A stretch of 64,000 nucleotides of DNA, from NCBI RefSeq assembly GCF_000785555.1, contig NZ_CP009129.1, forward strand, positions 2,542,001-2,606,000. The letters run 5' to 3'. Both the position numbers and the translations under genes were made by a program. The DNA comes from Planococcus sp. PAMC 21323 (GTDB lineage Bacteria; Bacillota; Bacilli; Bacillales_A; Planococcaceae). Positions 47,756 through 57,321 of the stretch are shown piece by piece. Below the pieces are notes generated by a model. The model saw nothing but the letters and a program-made list of their open reading frames with translations. It did not search any database and was not told the origin of the DNA. Each line of letters begins with the position of its first letter. The stretch's first letter is position 1.

Positions 47756-48798
47756 GACAAATACTCCCACGTAGCTTATTTTTTATTTCACTGTTTGCGT
47801 TAATCGTCTTTAGTATTTTATTTGCGCTACTTGGCTTGCCCTCATTCAAAGGCTGGGCTGTTTTATGGGAAGATTTTATCGCTGGCTTACCGCTTGGTAT
47901 TTGGTTACTTGTTCTTATGCTTGCTTTATCTGTCGGTATTTCATGGTGGACAGAATCGTTATCGCGCTCAAAAGTCCAAGAAATCGAAGAGATCTTCCAA
48001 GCACTTTTACGAAACGAAGACAGTACAGTTGTTCAAGCTGCAAATATGAAAACTCTACCACGCAATTTATCCAGTTCTATATTAAAACTGCAAAAACTTC
48101 TGGAAACGCAGCGTAAAAGCTTAACGCGAATTGCCAATGAACGGGCCGAAACACAAGACCAAGTTATTCAAGAGCGTTTGATTATGGAACGGCAACGATT
48201 AGCAAGAGAATTGCATGACTCTGTTTCGCAACAACTCTTTGCTGCATCAATGCTATTATCGTCTATGACAGAAGGTGAAGATGTCCAACCTGGATTGTTG
48301 CAAACAGAAAAAATGGTTCAGCAAGCTCAACTGGAAATGCGTGCTTTGCTCTTGCATTTGCGCCCTGCAGCTCTACACGACAAGAGCTTACGACAAGGAT
48401 TGTTTGAATTGGTCAGTGAACTAAAAGAAAAAGTATATTTTACTATTAACCATAAACTCGAAGAAGTGCCTTTGCAAAAAGGGGCAGAAGATCATTTGTT
48501 TCGTATTGCACAAGAAACTTTATCGAATACACTGCGCCATTCTAAAGCAACCGAAGTTCATATTTTGTTTGTTGAGCGTGACCATTTTGCAATTTTGCGC
48601 ATTCAAGACAACGGCGTAGGATTTGAAAGTGAGCAATCCAAATCTACTTCTTACGGATTGAAGCATATTGAAGAACGCGCCATAGAAATTGGAGCAACTA
48701 GCAAAATTGTTTCCGTCCCTTCTGAAGGTACTATTGTAGAAATAAAAGTTCCGATTGAAAGGAAGAAAGCCGATGATTCGAATCTTATTAGTGGATGA
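47752..48798 (+). CDS. liaS: LiaS sensor histidine kinase
   Basis: 348 residues from ATG 47752 (overlapping the liaF stop). Two transmembrane helices (about 10-28 and 48-66) with only a short extracellular loop, the intramembrane-sensing type. HisKA_3 dimerisation box with H155 in [11 protein letters not shown], then an ATPase domain with [12 protein letters not shown] (N box) and DNGVGF (G box). It phosphorylates or dephosphorylates LiaR, with LiaF as accessory. Confidence 0.95.
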   Translation: MRQILPRSLFFISLFALIVFSILFALLGLPSFKGWAVLWEDFIAGLPLGIWLLVLMLALSVGISWWTESLSRSKVQEIEEIFQALLRNEDSTVVQAANMKTLPRNLSSSILKLQKLLETQRKSLTRIANERAETQDQVIQERLIMERQRLARELHDSVSQQLFAASMLLSSMTEGEDVQPGLLQTEKMVQQAQLEMRALLLHLRPAALHDKSLRQGLFELVSELKEKVYFTINHKLEEVPLQKGAEDHLFRIAQETLSNTLRHSKATEVHILFVERDHFAILRIQDNGVGFESEQSKSTSYGLKHIEERAIEIGATSKIVSVPSEGTIVEIKVPIERKKADDSNLISG

Positions 48799-49408
48799 CC
48801 ATGAAATGGTGCGCATAGGCGTCTCTGCTTATTTGCAGTCTCAGAAAGATATGGAAGTCGTGGGTGAAGCAACAAACGGTCAAGAAGCCGTCCAGATGGC
48901 ATTAGAGTTACGCCCTGACTTGATTTTGATGGATATGGTCATGCCCATTATGAATGGGGCAGAAGCCACAAAAGCCATTATCAATCAATGGCCAGAAGCC
49001 AAAATTATGGTCGTCACCAGTTTCTTAGACGATGACAAAGTATATCCCGCCCTCCAAGCAGGAGCTGTCAGTTACATTTTAAAAACGTCAAAAGCTTCTC
49101 GAATTGCCGATTCCATTCGAGAAACCATGAATGGCACTCCGGTTTTAGAACCAGAAGTCATGACCAAGATGATGAAACAAATGCGTCACGAACGCGTGCT
49201 TCACGAGGAATTAACAGAACGCGAAATGGAAATTTTGCTACTCCTTGCCCGCGGCTTGACCAATCAAGAAGTTGCCGATCAATTGTTTATTGCTGTGAAA
49301 ACGGTAAAAACGCATGTCTCTAATATTCTTGCAAAACTAGAAGTTCACGACCGAACACAAGCTGTTATTTATGCTTTCCAGCATAAACTAATAACCCCTC
49401 CTCAATAA
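48773..49408 (+). CDS. liaR: LiaR response regulator (NarL/LuxR type)
   Basis: 211 residues from ATG 48773 (AAAGGAAG upstream; the start overlaps liaS by 26 bp). Receiver domain with D8/D9, phosphorylation site D54 in ILMDMVMP, conserved Ser/Thr in VTSF and K105; C-terminal LuxR-type HTH with [15 protein letters not shown] and [23 protein letters not shown] (read in two parts). It activates liaIH under envelope stress. A terminator follows at 49407-49443. Confidence 0.95.
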   Translation: MIRILLVDDHEMVRIGVSAYLQSQKDMEVVGEATNGQEAVQMALELRPDLILMDMVMPIMNGAEATKAIINQWPEAKIMVVTSFLDDDKVYPALQAGAVSYILKTSKASRIADSIRETMNGTPVLEPEVMTKMMKQMRHERVLHEELTEREMEILLLLARGLTNQEVADQLFIAVKTVKTHVSNILAKLEVHDRTQAVIYAFQHKLITPPQ

Positions 49409-49443
49409 AAATGCCGAGCAATCTATAGACTGCTCGGCATTTT
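49407..49443 (+). terminator. Terminator of the lia operon
   Basis: AAAATGCCGAGCA / TGCTCGGCATTTT (right arm 49431-49443). Confidence 0.9.
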
Positions 49444-49447
49444 AAGA

Positions 49448-49597
49448 TTATGCATTTAATTTTCGTAACTCGACACGGCGCATACCTGAGCTAATGCTAA
49501 TAGCATCACTCCTGCCTTCAAACCAGAAATAACCATCTTCGTCGCGTGATGCCTAGTCCCCTATTGAAGACCAGTCACCTCGGAATGCAGCTTTCAT
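49448..49597 (-). pseudogene. Remnant of an AMP-forming acyl-CoA synthetase (C-terminal fragment)
   Basis: Reading the minus strand from 49597 gives FRGDWSSIGD, a stop codon, then ASRDEDGYFWFEGRSDA and ISISSGMRRVE. This matches the conserved RGDW...GD-A-DEDGY-FEGRSDD-I-SSGYRIGP-EVE block of acetyl/medium-chain acyl-CoA synthetases. A premature stop interrupts the block and the frame drifts after SSG. It is only about 50 codons, with the rest of the gene gone, so it is a decayed fragment left between liaR and the next gene. Confidence 0.7.
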
Positions 49598-49649
49598 TTA
49601 AGTTTATATTTAAAAATAACTTTGTTCTCTCCTCGATTTCGAGCAACAC

Positions 49650-49687
49650 AAAAAATCCCCTTAGGCTACTAACAACCTAAAGGGATT
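49650..49687 (-). terminator. Terminator of the TM-helix channel-like gene
   Basis: AATCCCCTTAGG (49654-49665) / CCTAAAGGGATT (49676-49687); U-run on the minus strand. Confidence 0.8.
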
Positions 49688-49699
49688 GATAAATGAAAC

Positions 49700-50959
49700 T
49701 TATAGTTCCGGCTTATCGTTTTCTTTTTCCATTTTCGTTTCAAGCTTTTCAAGCTGACGCTTAGCAAACTCACGACCACCCATACCGAAGGAAATTGCAA
49801 ATGCTACTGCAAGTCCAGCGATGATGAATAAGAAGGCTAAGTTAACGATGTTTGTTGCAAAATTCAACTGATCTAATGTCATGAATACGGCAACAATGAT
49901 AATCACGTATTTCACAATAGCTCCTAAGAAACGGTTGCCAGAAGCTTGTTTTATATAGTTTCCAAGCAAACTACCACCGATCAATCCAAGTCCTAGAATA
50001 ATTAGTGAACTAATGAGAAGTGGCAAGTAGCCAATTACAGCTTCACCAATTCCATTTAATACATCTAGTTGCAATACGTTCATCGCTTCTACAGTAAAGA
50101 AGATAATGATAATCGCTTGCACGACTTTCCCAATAATGTTGGCAAGGTCAAAACTCGGTGTTTTTGTTTTATCTGTATTCAAATACGTTGAGAAACGGTT
50201 AATCCCTGTTCCATTCAATAGGCTGATTAACAAATCTCCAACAAACTTAGCGATTAAGATACCTACTAAGATTAAGATAATCGCTACAAAAATATTTGGA
50301 ATCATATTGAGAACTTGGTTAAGCATGTTCACAATAGGTTCTGAGATAGAGCGGATATTCAAGGTTTCTAGTGCAATTGTCAAAATTGGAATTAATACGA
50401 TAACAAATACTACATTAGCTAAAACATTTGCTAATGTTGCTTTGTCTCCAGAATCCATTCTTGTCGTTCCTGTCGCACTACTTGGTTTGTTTGTAAATTT
50501 ATTAAACCATTTATCAATATTGATAGCTGTCAAAAGGCTAACCACAAGATTTTTTACAAACTTAGCAATAAAGTAACCAATCACTAGGATAATAATAGCC
50601 ATGAAAAGATTTGGCAAGAATGCCAACAATTTATCCATCATGTTTGATATTGGTTGTGCTACGTTGTTCATGTCCAAAGCTTGCAAAACGCTTGGAATAA
50701 ACAAAATGAAGATTAGGTAATAAAGAATTTTCCCTATAGAATCCAGTATGTTATCTGCATCTTCTTTTGTTTTAGCCATATGTCCTTTGACCATGGCCCG
50801 ATCTGCACCTGCTTTTTTCAATCCTTTAGTGAAAATAGCTCGTACAACCGTTGCAACAATCCATGCGACTAGTAATAATAATAATGCCCCTAAAACGTTT
50901 GGAATGTAGTCAATGATCGTATTTCCGACTCCTCTGAAAGAGTTGCCAATGTCATTCAT
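49700..50959 (-). CDS. MscS-related TM-helix repeat membrane protein (PF05552-type)
   Basis: 419 residues. It contains repeated units of one helix pair with the same text pattern: IPNVLGALLLLLVAWIV (about 18), LPNLFMAIIILVIGYFIAKFV (read in part, about 110), IPNIFVAIILILVGILIAKFV (in part, about 215) and LPLLISSLIILGLG (about 310). Each is preceded by a short P-I-N-M-type amphipathic stretch. This is the conserved TM helix of small-conductance mechanosensitive-like proteins, without the MscS beta-domain. It may act as a channel or membrane scaffold; no proof of gating. ATG 50959 with GGAGG upstream. Confidence 0.82.
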   Translation of the reverse strand: MNDIGNSFRGVGNTIIDYIPNVLGALLLLLVAWIVATVVRAIFTKGLKKAGADRAMVKGHMAKTKEDADNILDSIGKILYYLIFILFIPSVLQALDMNNVAQPISNMMDKLLAFLPNLFMAIIILVIGYFIAKFVKNLVVSLLTAINIDKWFNKFTNKPSSATGTTRMDSGDKATLANVLANVVFVIVLIPILTIALETLNIRSISEPIVNMLNQVLNMIPNIFVAIILILVGILIAKFVGDLLISLLNGTGINRFSTYLNTDKTKTPSFDLANIIGKVVQAIIIIFFTVEAMNVLQLDVLNGIGEAVIGYLPLLISSLIILGLGLIGGSLLGNYIKQASGNRFLGAIVKYVIIIVAVFMTLDQLNFATNIVNLAFLFIIAGLAVAFAISFGMGGREFAKRQLEKLETKMEKENDKPEL

Positions 50960-51166
50960 AAATTCGTCCTCCTTTTGTTTTTTTTTCGCATTCTACTATT
51001 ATTATCCCCTTACTTCTATGAAGCTAAACTCCTAGAAGCCAAATTGTAGGAAATTAATTGATAAATTAGATAAAAACATAAAATATCACTATTAATATCA
51101 GGATATTAATGGTTTGAGCTAACGATCTTCTTCTATTATAATTAAAAGAAAAGAGGAGGCGATCCT

Positions 51167-51397
51167 ATGTATATGACAGTCCAGGAAACTGCAGCTTTTT
51201 TATCCATGCCTGAAGAGCAAGTCGACCGTTACGTGTTAGAAGGCCGCATTCGCGCAGTCCATGACGGGGAGCAATACATGATCAACACTTCTCAATTCGG
51301 CACGCACTTTCAACAATTGGAAGAGGCTAAATTAGCTTTGGAAGAATGGCGTGCTACGCCGATTCCGGATGACGTAGATATAAAAGATGAAGACTAA
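51167..51397 (+). CDS. Small HTH (excisionase/MerR-like) DNA-binding protein
   Basis: 76 residues. The first 45 form a helix-turn-helix with wing: TVQETAAFLSMPEEQVDRYV, then EGRIRAVHDGEQYMIN, the pattern of excisionase-type domains; the rest is a helical acidic tail. There is no integrase or phage gene nearby, so it is probably a chromosomal regulator rather than an excision factor. ATG 51167 behind AGAGGAGG. Its terminator (51403-51438) also faces metX. Confidence 0.8.
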   Translation: MYMTVQETAAFLSMPEEQVDRYVLEGRIRAVHDGEQYMINTSQFGTHFQQLEEAKLALEEWRATPIPDDVDIKDED

Positions 51398-51402
51398 CTA
51401 AT

Positions 51403-51438
51403 AAAAGCATCTAGGACGGGTATGTCCTAGATGCTTTT
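51403..51438. terminator. Bidirectional terminator, small HTH / metX
   Basis: AAAAGCATCTAGGAC (51403-51417) / GTCCTAGATGCTTTT (51424-51438). Confidence 0.85.
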
Positions 51439-51477
51439 GTATGTCATCTTCTCCGTACGTAATTTCAATAAATTTGT

Positions 51478-52491
51478 TTACTGGATAAGTTCTGGTACTA
51501 AAAGACTTTTTAACTTATCTTCTATAAAACCTCCCCATTTTTCAAACTCTATCAAAAATCCATCATGTCCAAAATCGGTTTCAATGATTTTCCAAGCTGC
51601 AGTCGTTTGTTTTTCAAGCCAAGGAACCATAAGTTCATTCGGATAAAGTAAATCATGGGTAAAAGATAAAGAATAAACGGGAACTTCTATAATCGCATCT
51701 TTGATATCATGGGTGTTCATGGCTTTTAACAATATTAAATAGCTATTCGCATCAAAACGACCTGCTAATTTTTTTCCTTGATAATTTAAATATGACTGAA
51801 CATTAAATTCGCCATCTTTATCGCTTCGTTCAAACCGTTTATTGAACATATTGCCGCTGCGATAAGTGACCATGCCTGCCATTCTAGCTACTTCAAATCC
51901 TTTGATCAAACTAGCATCTTTATAATTTCCACCGTTATATTCCTTATCATTTTCGATAGCCACTATCCCAATATGATTAAAGGCTACTCCATAATCACTG
52001 TAATACGGCGTTACGGCTAGCGGAAGTATTGCATCGACAAATTCAGGATACATTCTCCCCCATTCTAGCGTTTTCATCCCACCAAGAGATCCACCGATTA
52101 CCCCAGCTACCTTTTCGATGCCCAGTTTTTTTAATGCTACATATTCCGCTCGGACCATATCCCGTATTGTTAATGTTGGGAACTCTGCATTGTAGGGAGT
52201 TCCTGTAATAGGATTTATCGATATAGGACCGGTTGATCCATGACAACCACCCAATACATTAAAAGTAATCACCTGAAAAATAGTTGTATCCACTGGTTTC
52301 CCTGGACCTATCATCCCTGCCCACCAGCCCGGATTTTGCTCTGTGCCTACTGCATATTGATCACCAGTCAGCGCATGACAAACCAGAATAACAGGAGCAC
52401 CTTTATCTCCGAGACGTTCATATGCAAGTTCTACATGTTCTATCGTCTTAGCTGAGTCCAGGGTTAACGAGCCAATGGATACTTTTTTCAT
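51478..52491 (-). CDS. metX: Homoserine O-acetyltransferase
   Basis: 337 residues, alpha/beta hydrolase fold. Nucleophile S135 in GVIGGSLGGMK; catalytic Asp in SFTHDLLYP and His in DFGHDGFLIE near the C-terminus. HALTGDQYA and GGCHGSTGP are the oxyanion/substrate loops. It makes O-acetylhomoserine for MetY, encoded 12 bp upstream. By motif it could also be a succinyl-type enzyme; acetyl specificity is inferred from the MetXA fold rather than MetAS. Under S-box control with metY. Confidence 0.95.
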   Translation of the reverse strand: MKKVSIGSLTLDSAKTIEHVELAYERLGDKGAPVILVCHALTGDQYAVGTEQNPGWWAGMIGPGKPVDTTIFQVITFNVLGGCHGSTGPISINPITGTPYNAEFPTLTIRDMVRAEYVALKKLGIEKVAGVIGGSLGGMKTLEWGRMYPEFVDAILPLAVTPYYSDYGVAFNHIGIVAIENDKEYNGGNYKDASLIKGFEVARMAGMVTYRSGNMFNKRFERSDKDGEFNVQSYLNYQGKKLAGRFDANSYLILLKAMNTHDIKDAIIEVPVYSLSFTHDLLYPNELMVPWLEKQTTAAWKIIETDFGHDGFLIEFEKWGGFIEDKLKSLLVPELIQ

Positions 52492-52503
52492 GCCGATTCC
52501 TCC

Positions 52504-53796
52504 TTATACTTTTTCTAACACGGTCACTTGTATTGCTTGCTCTAAGTCAGCGATTAAATCTTCAGCATTTTCTAATCCGACAGAGAGTCGGATTAGCTCT
52601 TCTGTTACGCCTGATGATTTCAGCTCATCATTGTTTAATTGTTGATGAGTCGTAGATGCTGGATGGATAATAAGTGACTTTGCATCGCCAACATTGGCAA
52701 CATGGGACCAAAGCTTAATGCTGTCGATTACTTTGCGTCCTGCTTCTCGTCCACCTTTAATACCGAAGTTAACAATCGATCCATAACCATCGTTTTTCAA
52801 GTATTTCTTCGCAATTTGATGAGATGGATGATCTTCAAAGCCTAGGTAATTGACCCATTCAATTTGTGGATGCTGTTTTAAATACTCTGCGATAATTTGA
52901 GCATTGTTATTATGCTTTGGAATGCGCAAATGCAAAGTCTCTAATCCTTGCAACAATGCATGAGCGCTATCAGGACTTAACGATGGACCAAAGTCACGCA
53001 ATAATTGAACACGTAATTTTGTCGCAAATGCAGCATTCGGTACATCAATACCATAACGTAGCCCGTGGTAAGTTTTGTCCGGCTCGGTATAGTTCGGGAA
53101 GCGTGGATTGTCCCAATTGAATTTCCCTGCGTCTACCGCTACTCCACCAATTGTCGTTCCGTGTCCACCAATCCATTTTGTCGCCGAATGAATGACAACA
53201 TCTGCTCCAAATTCAATAGGATTACTGCCATATGGTGAAGCAAACGTATTATCAATCAATAATGGCAAACCATGTGCATGAGCAATTTCTGCCACTTTCT
53301 CTACATCAAAAACATTTAAACTTGGATTACCGATAATTTCCCCAAATACTGCTTTTGTTTTATCTGTAATGGCTGCTTTAAAATTCTCTGGGTTTGTCGC
53401 ATCAACAAATTTTGTCGTAATTCCATAACGCGGCAATGTATTTGCAAATAGATTGTAAGTGCCTCCATAAAGACTGCTATCCGCTACGATTTCATCTCCA
53501 GCTTCTGCAATGTTCAAAATAGAAAAAGCGATTGCGGCCATTCCTGAAGAAAGAGCTACAGCTGCAGTCCCACCTTCTAGTAAAGCTACTCGTTGCTCAA
53601 ATACATCAACTGTTGGATTCATAATACGTGAATAAATATTGCCGACATCTTTCAAACCAAATAAATCTTGTGCATGCTGGGTATCTTTAAAAACATAAGA
53701 AGTAGTTTTATATACCGGTACACCTCTCGATCCCGTTGTTGGATCTACTTGTTGTCCGCCGTGTAATAATAATGTTTCTGGTTTTAAGTTTGTCAT
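52504..53796 (-). CDS. metY: O-acetylhomoserine sulfhydrylase (aminocarboxypropyltransferase)
   Basis: 430 residues, longer than MccB/MetC relatives as expected for MetY. PLP lysine in SATKWIGGHGTTIGG, substrate loop SSLYGGTYN and GVTEELIRLSVGLE near the C-terminus. It forms homocysteine directly from O-acetylhomoserine and sulfide. ATG 53796 with AGGGGGA 7 bp upstream. It is the first gene behind the SAM riboswitch (53842-54009), so it is shut off when SAM is high. It complements the reverse route mccAB at the left end of the window. Confidence 0.95.
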   Translation of the reverse strand: MTNLKPETLLLHGGQQVDPTTGSRGVPVYKTTSYVFKDTQHAQDLFGLKDVGNIYSRIMNPTVDVFEQRVALLEGGTAAVALSSGMAAIAFSILNIAEAGDEIVADSSLYGGTYNLFANTLPRYGITTKFVDATNPENFKAAITDKTKAVFGEIIGNPSLNVFDVEKVAEIAHAHGLPLLIDNTFASPYGSNPIEFGADVVIHSATKWIGGHGTTIGGVAVDAGKFNWDNPRFPNYTEPDKTYHGLRYGIDVPNAAFATKLRVQLLRDFGPSLSPDSAHALLQGLETLHLRIPKHNNNAQIIAEYLKQHPQIEWVNYLGFEDHPSHQIAKKYLKNDGYGSIVNFGIKGGREAGRKVIDSIKLWSHVANVGDAKSLIIHPASTTHQQLNNDELKSSGVTEELIRLSVGLENAEDLIADLEQAIQVTVLEKV

Positions 53797-53828
53797 TTTC
53801 CATTCCCCCTATTTTTTGTTTTGTAACT

Positions 53829-53858
53829 GCGAAGGGGGACGAAAAAAGCCCCCTTCGC
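53829..53858 (-). promoter_or_regulatory. Alternative hairpin downstream of the S-box terminator
   Basis: On the minus-strand RNA, GCGAAGGGGG pairs perfectly with CCCCCUUCGC (plus 53829-53838 and 53849-53858), competing with the terminator for the GAAGGGGG strand. UCCCCCU in the same arm is also complementary to the metY ribosome-binding site AGGGGGA (53804-53810). Confidence 0.5.
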
Positions 53859-54009
53859 TAAGAAGAGGGCCGAATATACGGAGTTTTCCTCCTCTTATCT
53901 GTCAGAACCTATAACTCCGGTTCTGTAGGAATTAGCACCTTTCCAGACAAAATCGTCTGTTGGTTGCCGGGCATCACAGGGCCTATCCCTCCGCCACTCT
54001 TGATAAGAG
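53842..54009 (-). promoter_or_regulatory. SAM riboswitch (S-box) with terminator, upstream of metY-metX
   Basis: Aptamer on the minus strand from 54009 to 53892: P1 CTCTTATC/GATAAGAG, then the conserved GAGGGA, GGCCC, GATGCCCGGCAACC, GGTGCTAATTCC and the CAGATAAGAGG end. The intrinsic terminator is GCCCTCTTC/GAAGGGGGC (53862-53870 and 53848-53856 on the plus strand) with U6. High SAM would stop transcription into metY. The start of the aptamer is 115 bp before the PlsY-like ribosome-binding site on the other strand. Confidence 0.95.
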
Positions 54010-54142
54010 TATTAAATTTAGTTTTTGATCTTGTTTTGTAGTATAGGAACTTTATTTCTGTTTGTCAACCCTATTAATCAAAATATTTTGAAACCTCACT
54101 CTATTTTAAACGTTATCTATTAATAGAATGGAGGAACCGGCT

Positions 54143-54784
54143 ATGTTTATTTGGATTTTGCTATTATTTTTTATCAGCTATTTAATTGGTTGTTGTCATG
54201 GCTCTTTGGCGGCACAGCTGTTATCTGGTGTGAATGTCAAAAACGCTGGGATCAAAAATTCTGGTGCCTCGAATGCCGCTATTGTTTTAGGTTGGAAATA
54301 CGGATTGCTCGTTGCTATTATTGATATCTTTAAAGGTTTTGCGGCAGTTGCAGGGTTACGTTTACTACTAGGTTTAGGTAATTTCTCTCCTGAACTCATA
54401 TGGACGATGCTATTTATTGGCGGTGCTGGAGTTATTTTGGGTCACAATTTCCCGTTCTTTATGAAGTTTGATGGAGGTAAAGGAACCGCTTCTGTTATTG
54501 GCGTCATGATCGCACTCGACTGGAAGCTTGGTATACTTGGCCTATTATTATTGATTGCCGTTTCTCTTATAACAAACTATCTTGTCATTGGTGTACTCGT
54601 GTTATATGCAGTTTTCTTTGTAATAGCATTTGTCCCTGCAATTGGATCTTGGCCGCTAGTAATCTCTACTCTTCTTTTCACAATGGCCATTTGGAAACAC
54701 CGTGAAAATATTATGCGAATAAAGAATGGCAATGAAACAAAAGTATCTTCGATTTTTCGGAAGAAACCTTCAGCACCTATTTAA
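54143..54784 (+). CDS. PlsY-family glycerol-3-phosphate acyltransferase-like protein (second copy)
   Basis: 213 residues from ATG 54143 (GGAGG 8 bp upstream; the ATG at 54128 precedes that site). Five membrane helices. Motifs: KNSGASNAA (motif 1, altered from SGNxGATN), GHNFPFFMKFDGGKGTASV (motif 2) and KHRENIMRIKNGNE (motif 3, intact). It keeps motif 3, which the 17534 copy lacks, but motif 1 is divergent. It could be an acyltransferase of the PlsX/PlsY route or a specialised paralogue; a canonical plsY is probably elsewhere. Confidence 0.8.
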   Translation: MFIWILLLFFISYLIGCCHGSLAAQLLSGVNVKNAGIKNSGASNAAIVLGWKYGLLVAIIDIFKGFAAVAGLRLLLGLGNFSPELIWTMLFIGGAGVILGHNFPFFMKFDGGKGTASVIGVMIALDWKLGILGLLLLIAVSLITNYLVIGVLVLYAVFFVIAFVPAIGSWPLVISTLLFTMAIWKHRENIMRIKNGNETKVSSIFRKKPSAPI

Positions 54785-54811
54785 TACGAGTGCAAAAAAA
54801 ATTTTGTTATT

Positions 54812-54845
54812 AAAACGATGTCCACCCTGGGCATCGTTTTTCTTT
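54812..54845 (+). terminator. Terminator of the second PlsY-like gene
   Basis: AAAACGATGTCC (54812-54823) / GGGCATCGTTTTT with one G-U pair. Confidence 0.8.
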
Positions 54846-54909
54846 TGCGACAGAATTTTCTTGCTTCGTGTTAAAATAGAATCAAGACTGATTTTAGGGG
54901 GATTTATAC

Positions 54910-56127
54910 ATGTTTGAATCGTTAATTGAACGACTTGTTCGTTATGCAAAAATTGATACACAATCTGATTTCACAAGTGAGTCAACACCTTCTACACCGG
55001 GGCAATGGGACTTACTCCACGAACTAGAAAAAGAAATGACAAGTATCGGACTCACAGATGTTGGTATGGACGATGCTGGGTACCTTTTTGGAACCTTGCC
55101 TGCAAATACAGATAAAAAAATTCCGGTCATTGGTTTTCTAGCTCACGTTGATACAGCGACTGATTTCACCGGGAAAAATGTCAATCCAAAACGTATCGAT
55201 CATTACGATGGCCAAGATATCCAATTAAACGATAGCATCCAGATGACCGTATCTGATTTTCCTGATTTGAAAAATTACGTCGGTCATACGTTGATCACAA
55301 CAGACGGCACGACACTTCTTGGTGCTGACAATAAAGCTGGTATTGCGGAAATTATGACAGCCATGGATTATTTAGCTCAGCACCCAGAAATCGAACACGG
55401 AGAAATTCGCGTCGCCTTTACACCTGATGAAGAGATTGGTCGTGGTCCTCATAAATTTGACGTTGATCGCTTTGGTGCAGAGTACGCTTATACGATGGAT
55501 GGAGGTCCGCTTGGCGAATTACAATACGAGAGTTTTAATGCAGCGAGTGGTAAATTGATTGTTCAAGGGAAAAGTGTTCACCCAGGATCAGCTAAAGACA
55601 AAATGGTAAATGCGCAAACGGTCGCGATTCAATTCCAGCAAGAAATGCCCAAAAATGAAGTTCCTGAACTAACGGAGAACTATGAAGGATTTATTCATTT
55701 GAATAGTTTTGAAGGTACTGTGGAATCTGCTGAATTAAGCTATATCATTCGTGATTTTGATAAAGAAAAGTTTGAAGCGAAAAAGCGCCATATGCAAGCT
55801 GTTGCAGAAAAACTTCAGCAACAATATGGAGACGAAGCCATTCGTTTAGAAATAGAAGATCAATATTACAATATGCGCGAAAAAATCGAACCGGTTATGG
55901 AAATCGTCGACAACGCCGAACGTGCCATGATTACTTTAGGTATCAAACCGAATATTGTTCCAGTTCGTGGAGGTACCGACGGCTCTCAACTATCTTACAT
56001 GGGACTTCCTACACCAAATATTTTTACAGGCGGCGAAAACTATCACGGGAAATACGAATTTATTTCCGCTGAAAACATGGAAAAAGCTGCACAAGTCATT
56101 ATCGAAATTGTTAAATCAGCTAAATAA
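54910..56127 (+). CDS. pepT: Peptidase T (tripeptidase)
   Basis: 405 residues, full length for PepT. M20 metal site: AHVDTA (His/Asp), [15 protein letters not shown] and DGGPLG, plus [11 protein letters not shown] and the late NYHGKYEF segment. It cleaves the N-terminal residue of tripeptides, in the cytoplasm. ATG 54910 behind AGGGGG. Its terminator (56133-56169) is shared with the converging STAS gene. Confidence 0.95.
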   Translation: MFESLIERLVRYAKIDTQSDFTSESTPSTPGQWDLLHELEKEMTSIGLTDVGMDDAGYLFGTLPANTDKKIPVIGFLAHVDTATDFTGKNVNPKRIDHYDGQDIQLNDSIQMTVSDFPDLKNYVGHTLITTDGTTLLGADNKAGIAEIMTAMDYLAQHPEIEHGEIRVAFTPDEEIGRGPHKFDVDRFGAEYAYTMDGGPLGELQYESFNAASGKLIVQGKSVHPGSAKDKMVNAQTVAIQFQQEMPKNEVPELTENYEGFIHLNSFEGTVESAELSYIIRDFDKEKFEAKKRHMQAVAEKLQQQYGDEAIRLEIEDQYYNMREKIEPVMEIVDNAERAMITLGIKPNIVPVRGGTDGSQLSYMGLPTPNIFTGGENYHGKYEFISAENMEKAAQVIIEIVKSAK

Positions 56128-56132
56128 AACTC

Positions 56133-56169
56133 AAAAAAGACGTATTGGATCTAATCCAATACGTCTTTT
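56133..56169. terminator. Bidirectional terminator, pepT / V4R-STAS gene
   Basis: AAAAAAGACGTATTGGAT (56133-56150) / ATCCAATACGTCTTTT (from 56154). Confidence 0.9.
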
Positions 56170-56173
56170 CTTC

Positions 56174-57193
56174 TTATATAATACTTCTGCCATTTTGAGC
56201 TAATGCATAATGAATACCATGCTGCAAAGTTTGGAAACACTCGAACTTTGATAAATTGATAGATGCCTCTGTAATGGTCTGGCTCATCTTCGCTGAAATA
56301 CCAACCAAAATGGTTTGTGTGCCGATTAAAGAAGCTGTCGACCCAAGTTTTTCAATCAACATTGCCGCATGTTGTGTGAAATTAGTATTTAACCCTGTCA
56401 GGTCCAAAATTAAGTATTTGGATTTATACTTTGGCATATTCTGCAAAGTTTTCACTAATAGTTCCTCTGCACGCGCCTCATCATATGTTCCGAGTAGCGG
56501 GACGACAACAATATCTTCAAGAACTGGAATAAGTGGTGAGGAAATCTCTTTGATCATATCACTGAGTTCCTGTGTCTTTTCATCTACCAATCGTTCCAGT
56601 TCATTGATTTTTTCCGCTTCCTTTAAACGAGACAAACGATGAATGTTTTTTTCAATAGTCTCCTCTGAAGGAAAATATTGAATGACACTTTCTTCAAAGC
56701 CGTCTAGCTGATGATGCACGATCTTGTACCAAATGTTCTCATTGAATAACGAAGAGAAAATGCCGGCGTAATGGGCAGGCAGAAAGCTGCCCCCCTCCGT
56801 TTTTTCTTGTGCTACATTTATTAAATGCTCCCAGCTGTTTTTTAAATGTACTTTTAACGTACGTGCTTCTATATTCAAGTCTTTAATTTCTGCTAGTCCC
56901 CACCCTGCAGAAGCATACGTGTTCGTGATCAATTGAGACGCCTCTGCAACAGAGACATCTTCCATGCTCTGAAAATATCCTCCTACTATTAAACCCTGAC
57001 GAAATCCTGTTGATTCTAACACGACATTTGCAGCATCCTCCCCAGAAATTTCTTCTATAGAGTCGAAAAACATTTTCATAGCTGTCGATGTCCAAAAAAG
57101 AACAGATTCCTGTCCTTCAAATAAAAAACGTCCTTTGGCCAAATCCCATTCGAAATTTAAGCCTCCTACGGTTATAGCTGGATTAGTAGTCAT
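56174..57193 (-). CDS. V4R/XylR-N-type sensor domain plus STAS domain protein
   Basis: 339 residues from ATG 57193 (GGGAGGAG upstream; the longer frame to 57214 covers that site). N-terminal about 1-175 resembles the 4-vinyl-reductase (V4R) / XylR N-terminal sensory fold (GFRQGLIVGGYFQSMEDV and SWGL-type text as GWGLAEIKDLNIE). A coil (about 190-225) links it to a STAS domain (about 230-335) with YLILDLTGL and the acceptor-region text TNFTQHAAMLIEKL. RsbR-like stressosome proteins pair a variable sensor with STAS. No rsbS/rsbT follows here, so it is a stand-alone copy. Confidence 0.8.
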   Translation of the reverse strand: MTTNPAITVGGLNFEWDLAKGRFLFEGQESVLFWTSTAMKMFFDSIEEISGEDAANVVLESTGFRQGLIVGGYFQSMEDVSVAEASQLITNTYASAGWGLAEIKDLNIEARTLKVHLKNSWEHLINVAQEKTEGGSFLPAHYAGIFSSLFNENIWYKIVHHQLDGFEESVIQYFPSEETIEKNIHRLSRLKEAEKINELERLVDEKTQELSDMIKEISSPLIPVLEDIVVVPLLGTYDEARAEELLVKTLQNMPKYKSKYLILDLTGLNTNFTQHAAMLIEKLGSTASLIGTQTILVGISAKMSQTITEASINLSKFECFQTLQHGIHYALAQNGRSII

Positions 57194-57321
57194 TATAAAG
57201 CTCCTCCCGATCATTGATTTTATTTTATCACAATTGCTATTTTCTTAAGTAAAAACTTCATGTTTTAAAATTTTCATTTAAGGAATATATATAATAATAC
57301 AAAAAGGAAGAGGTGTACTCT

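Noticed and set aside
51167..51397. Phage excisionase
   Set aside because: The HTH type is shared with chromosomal regulators and no integrase, att repeat or phage gene is near.
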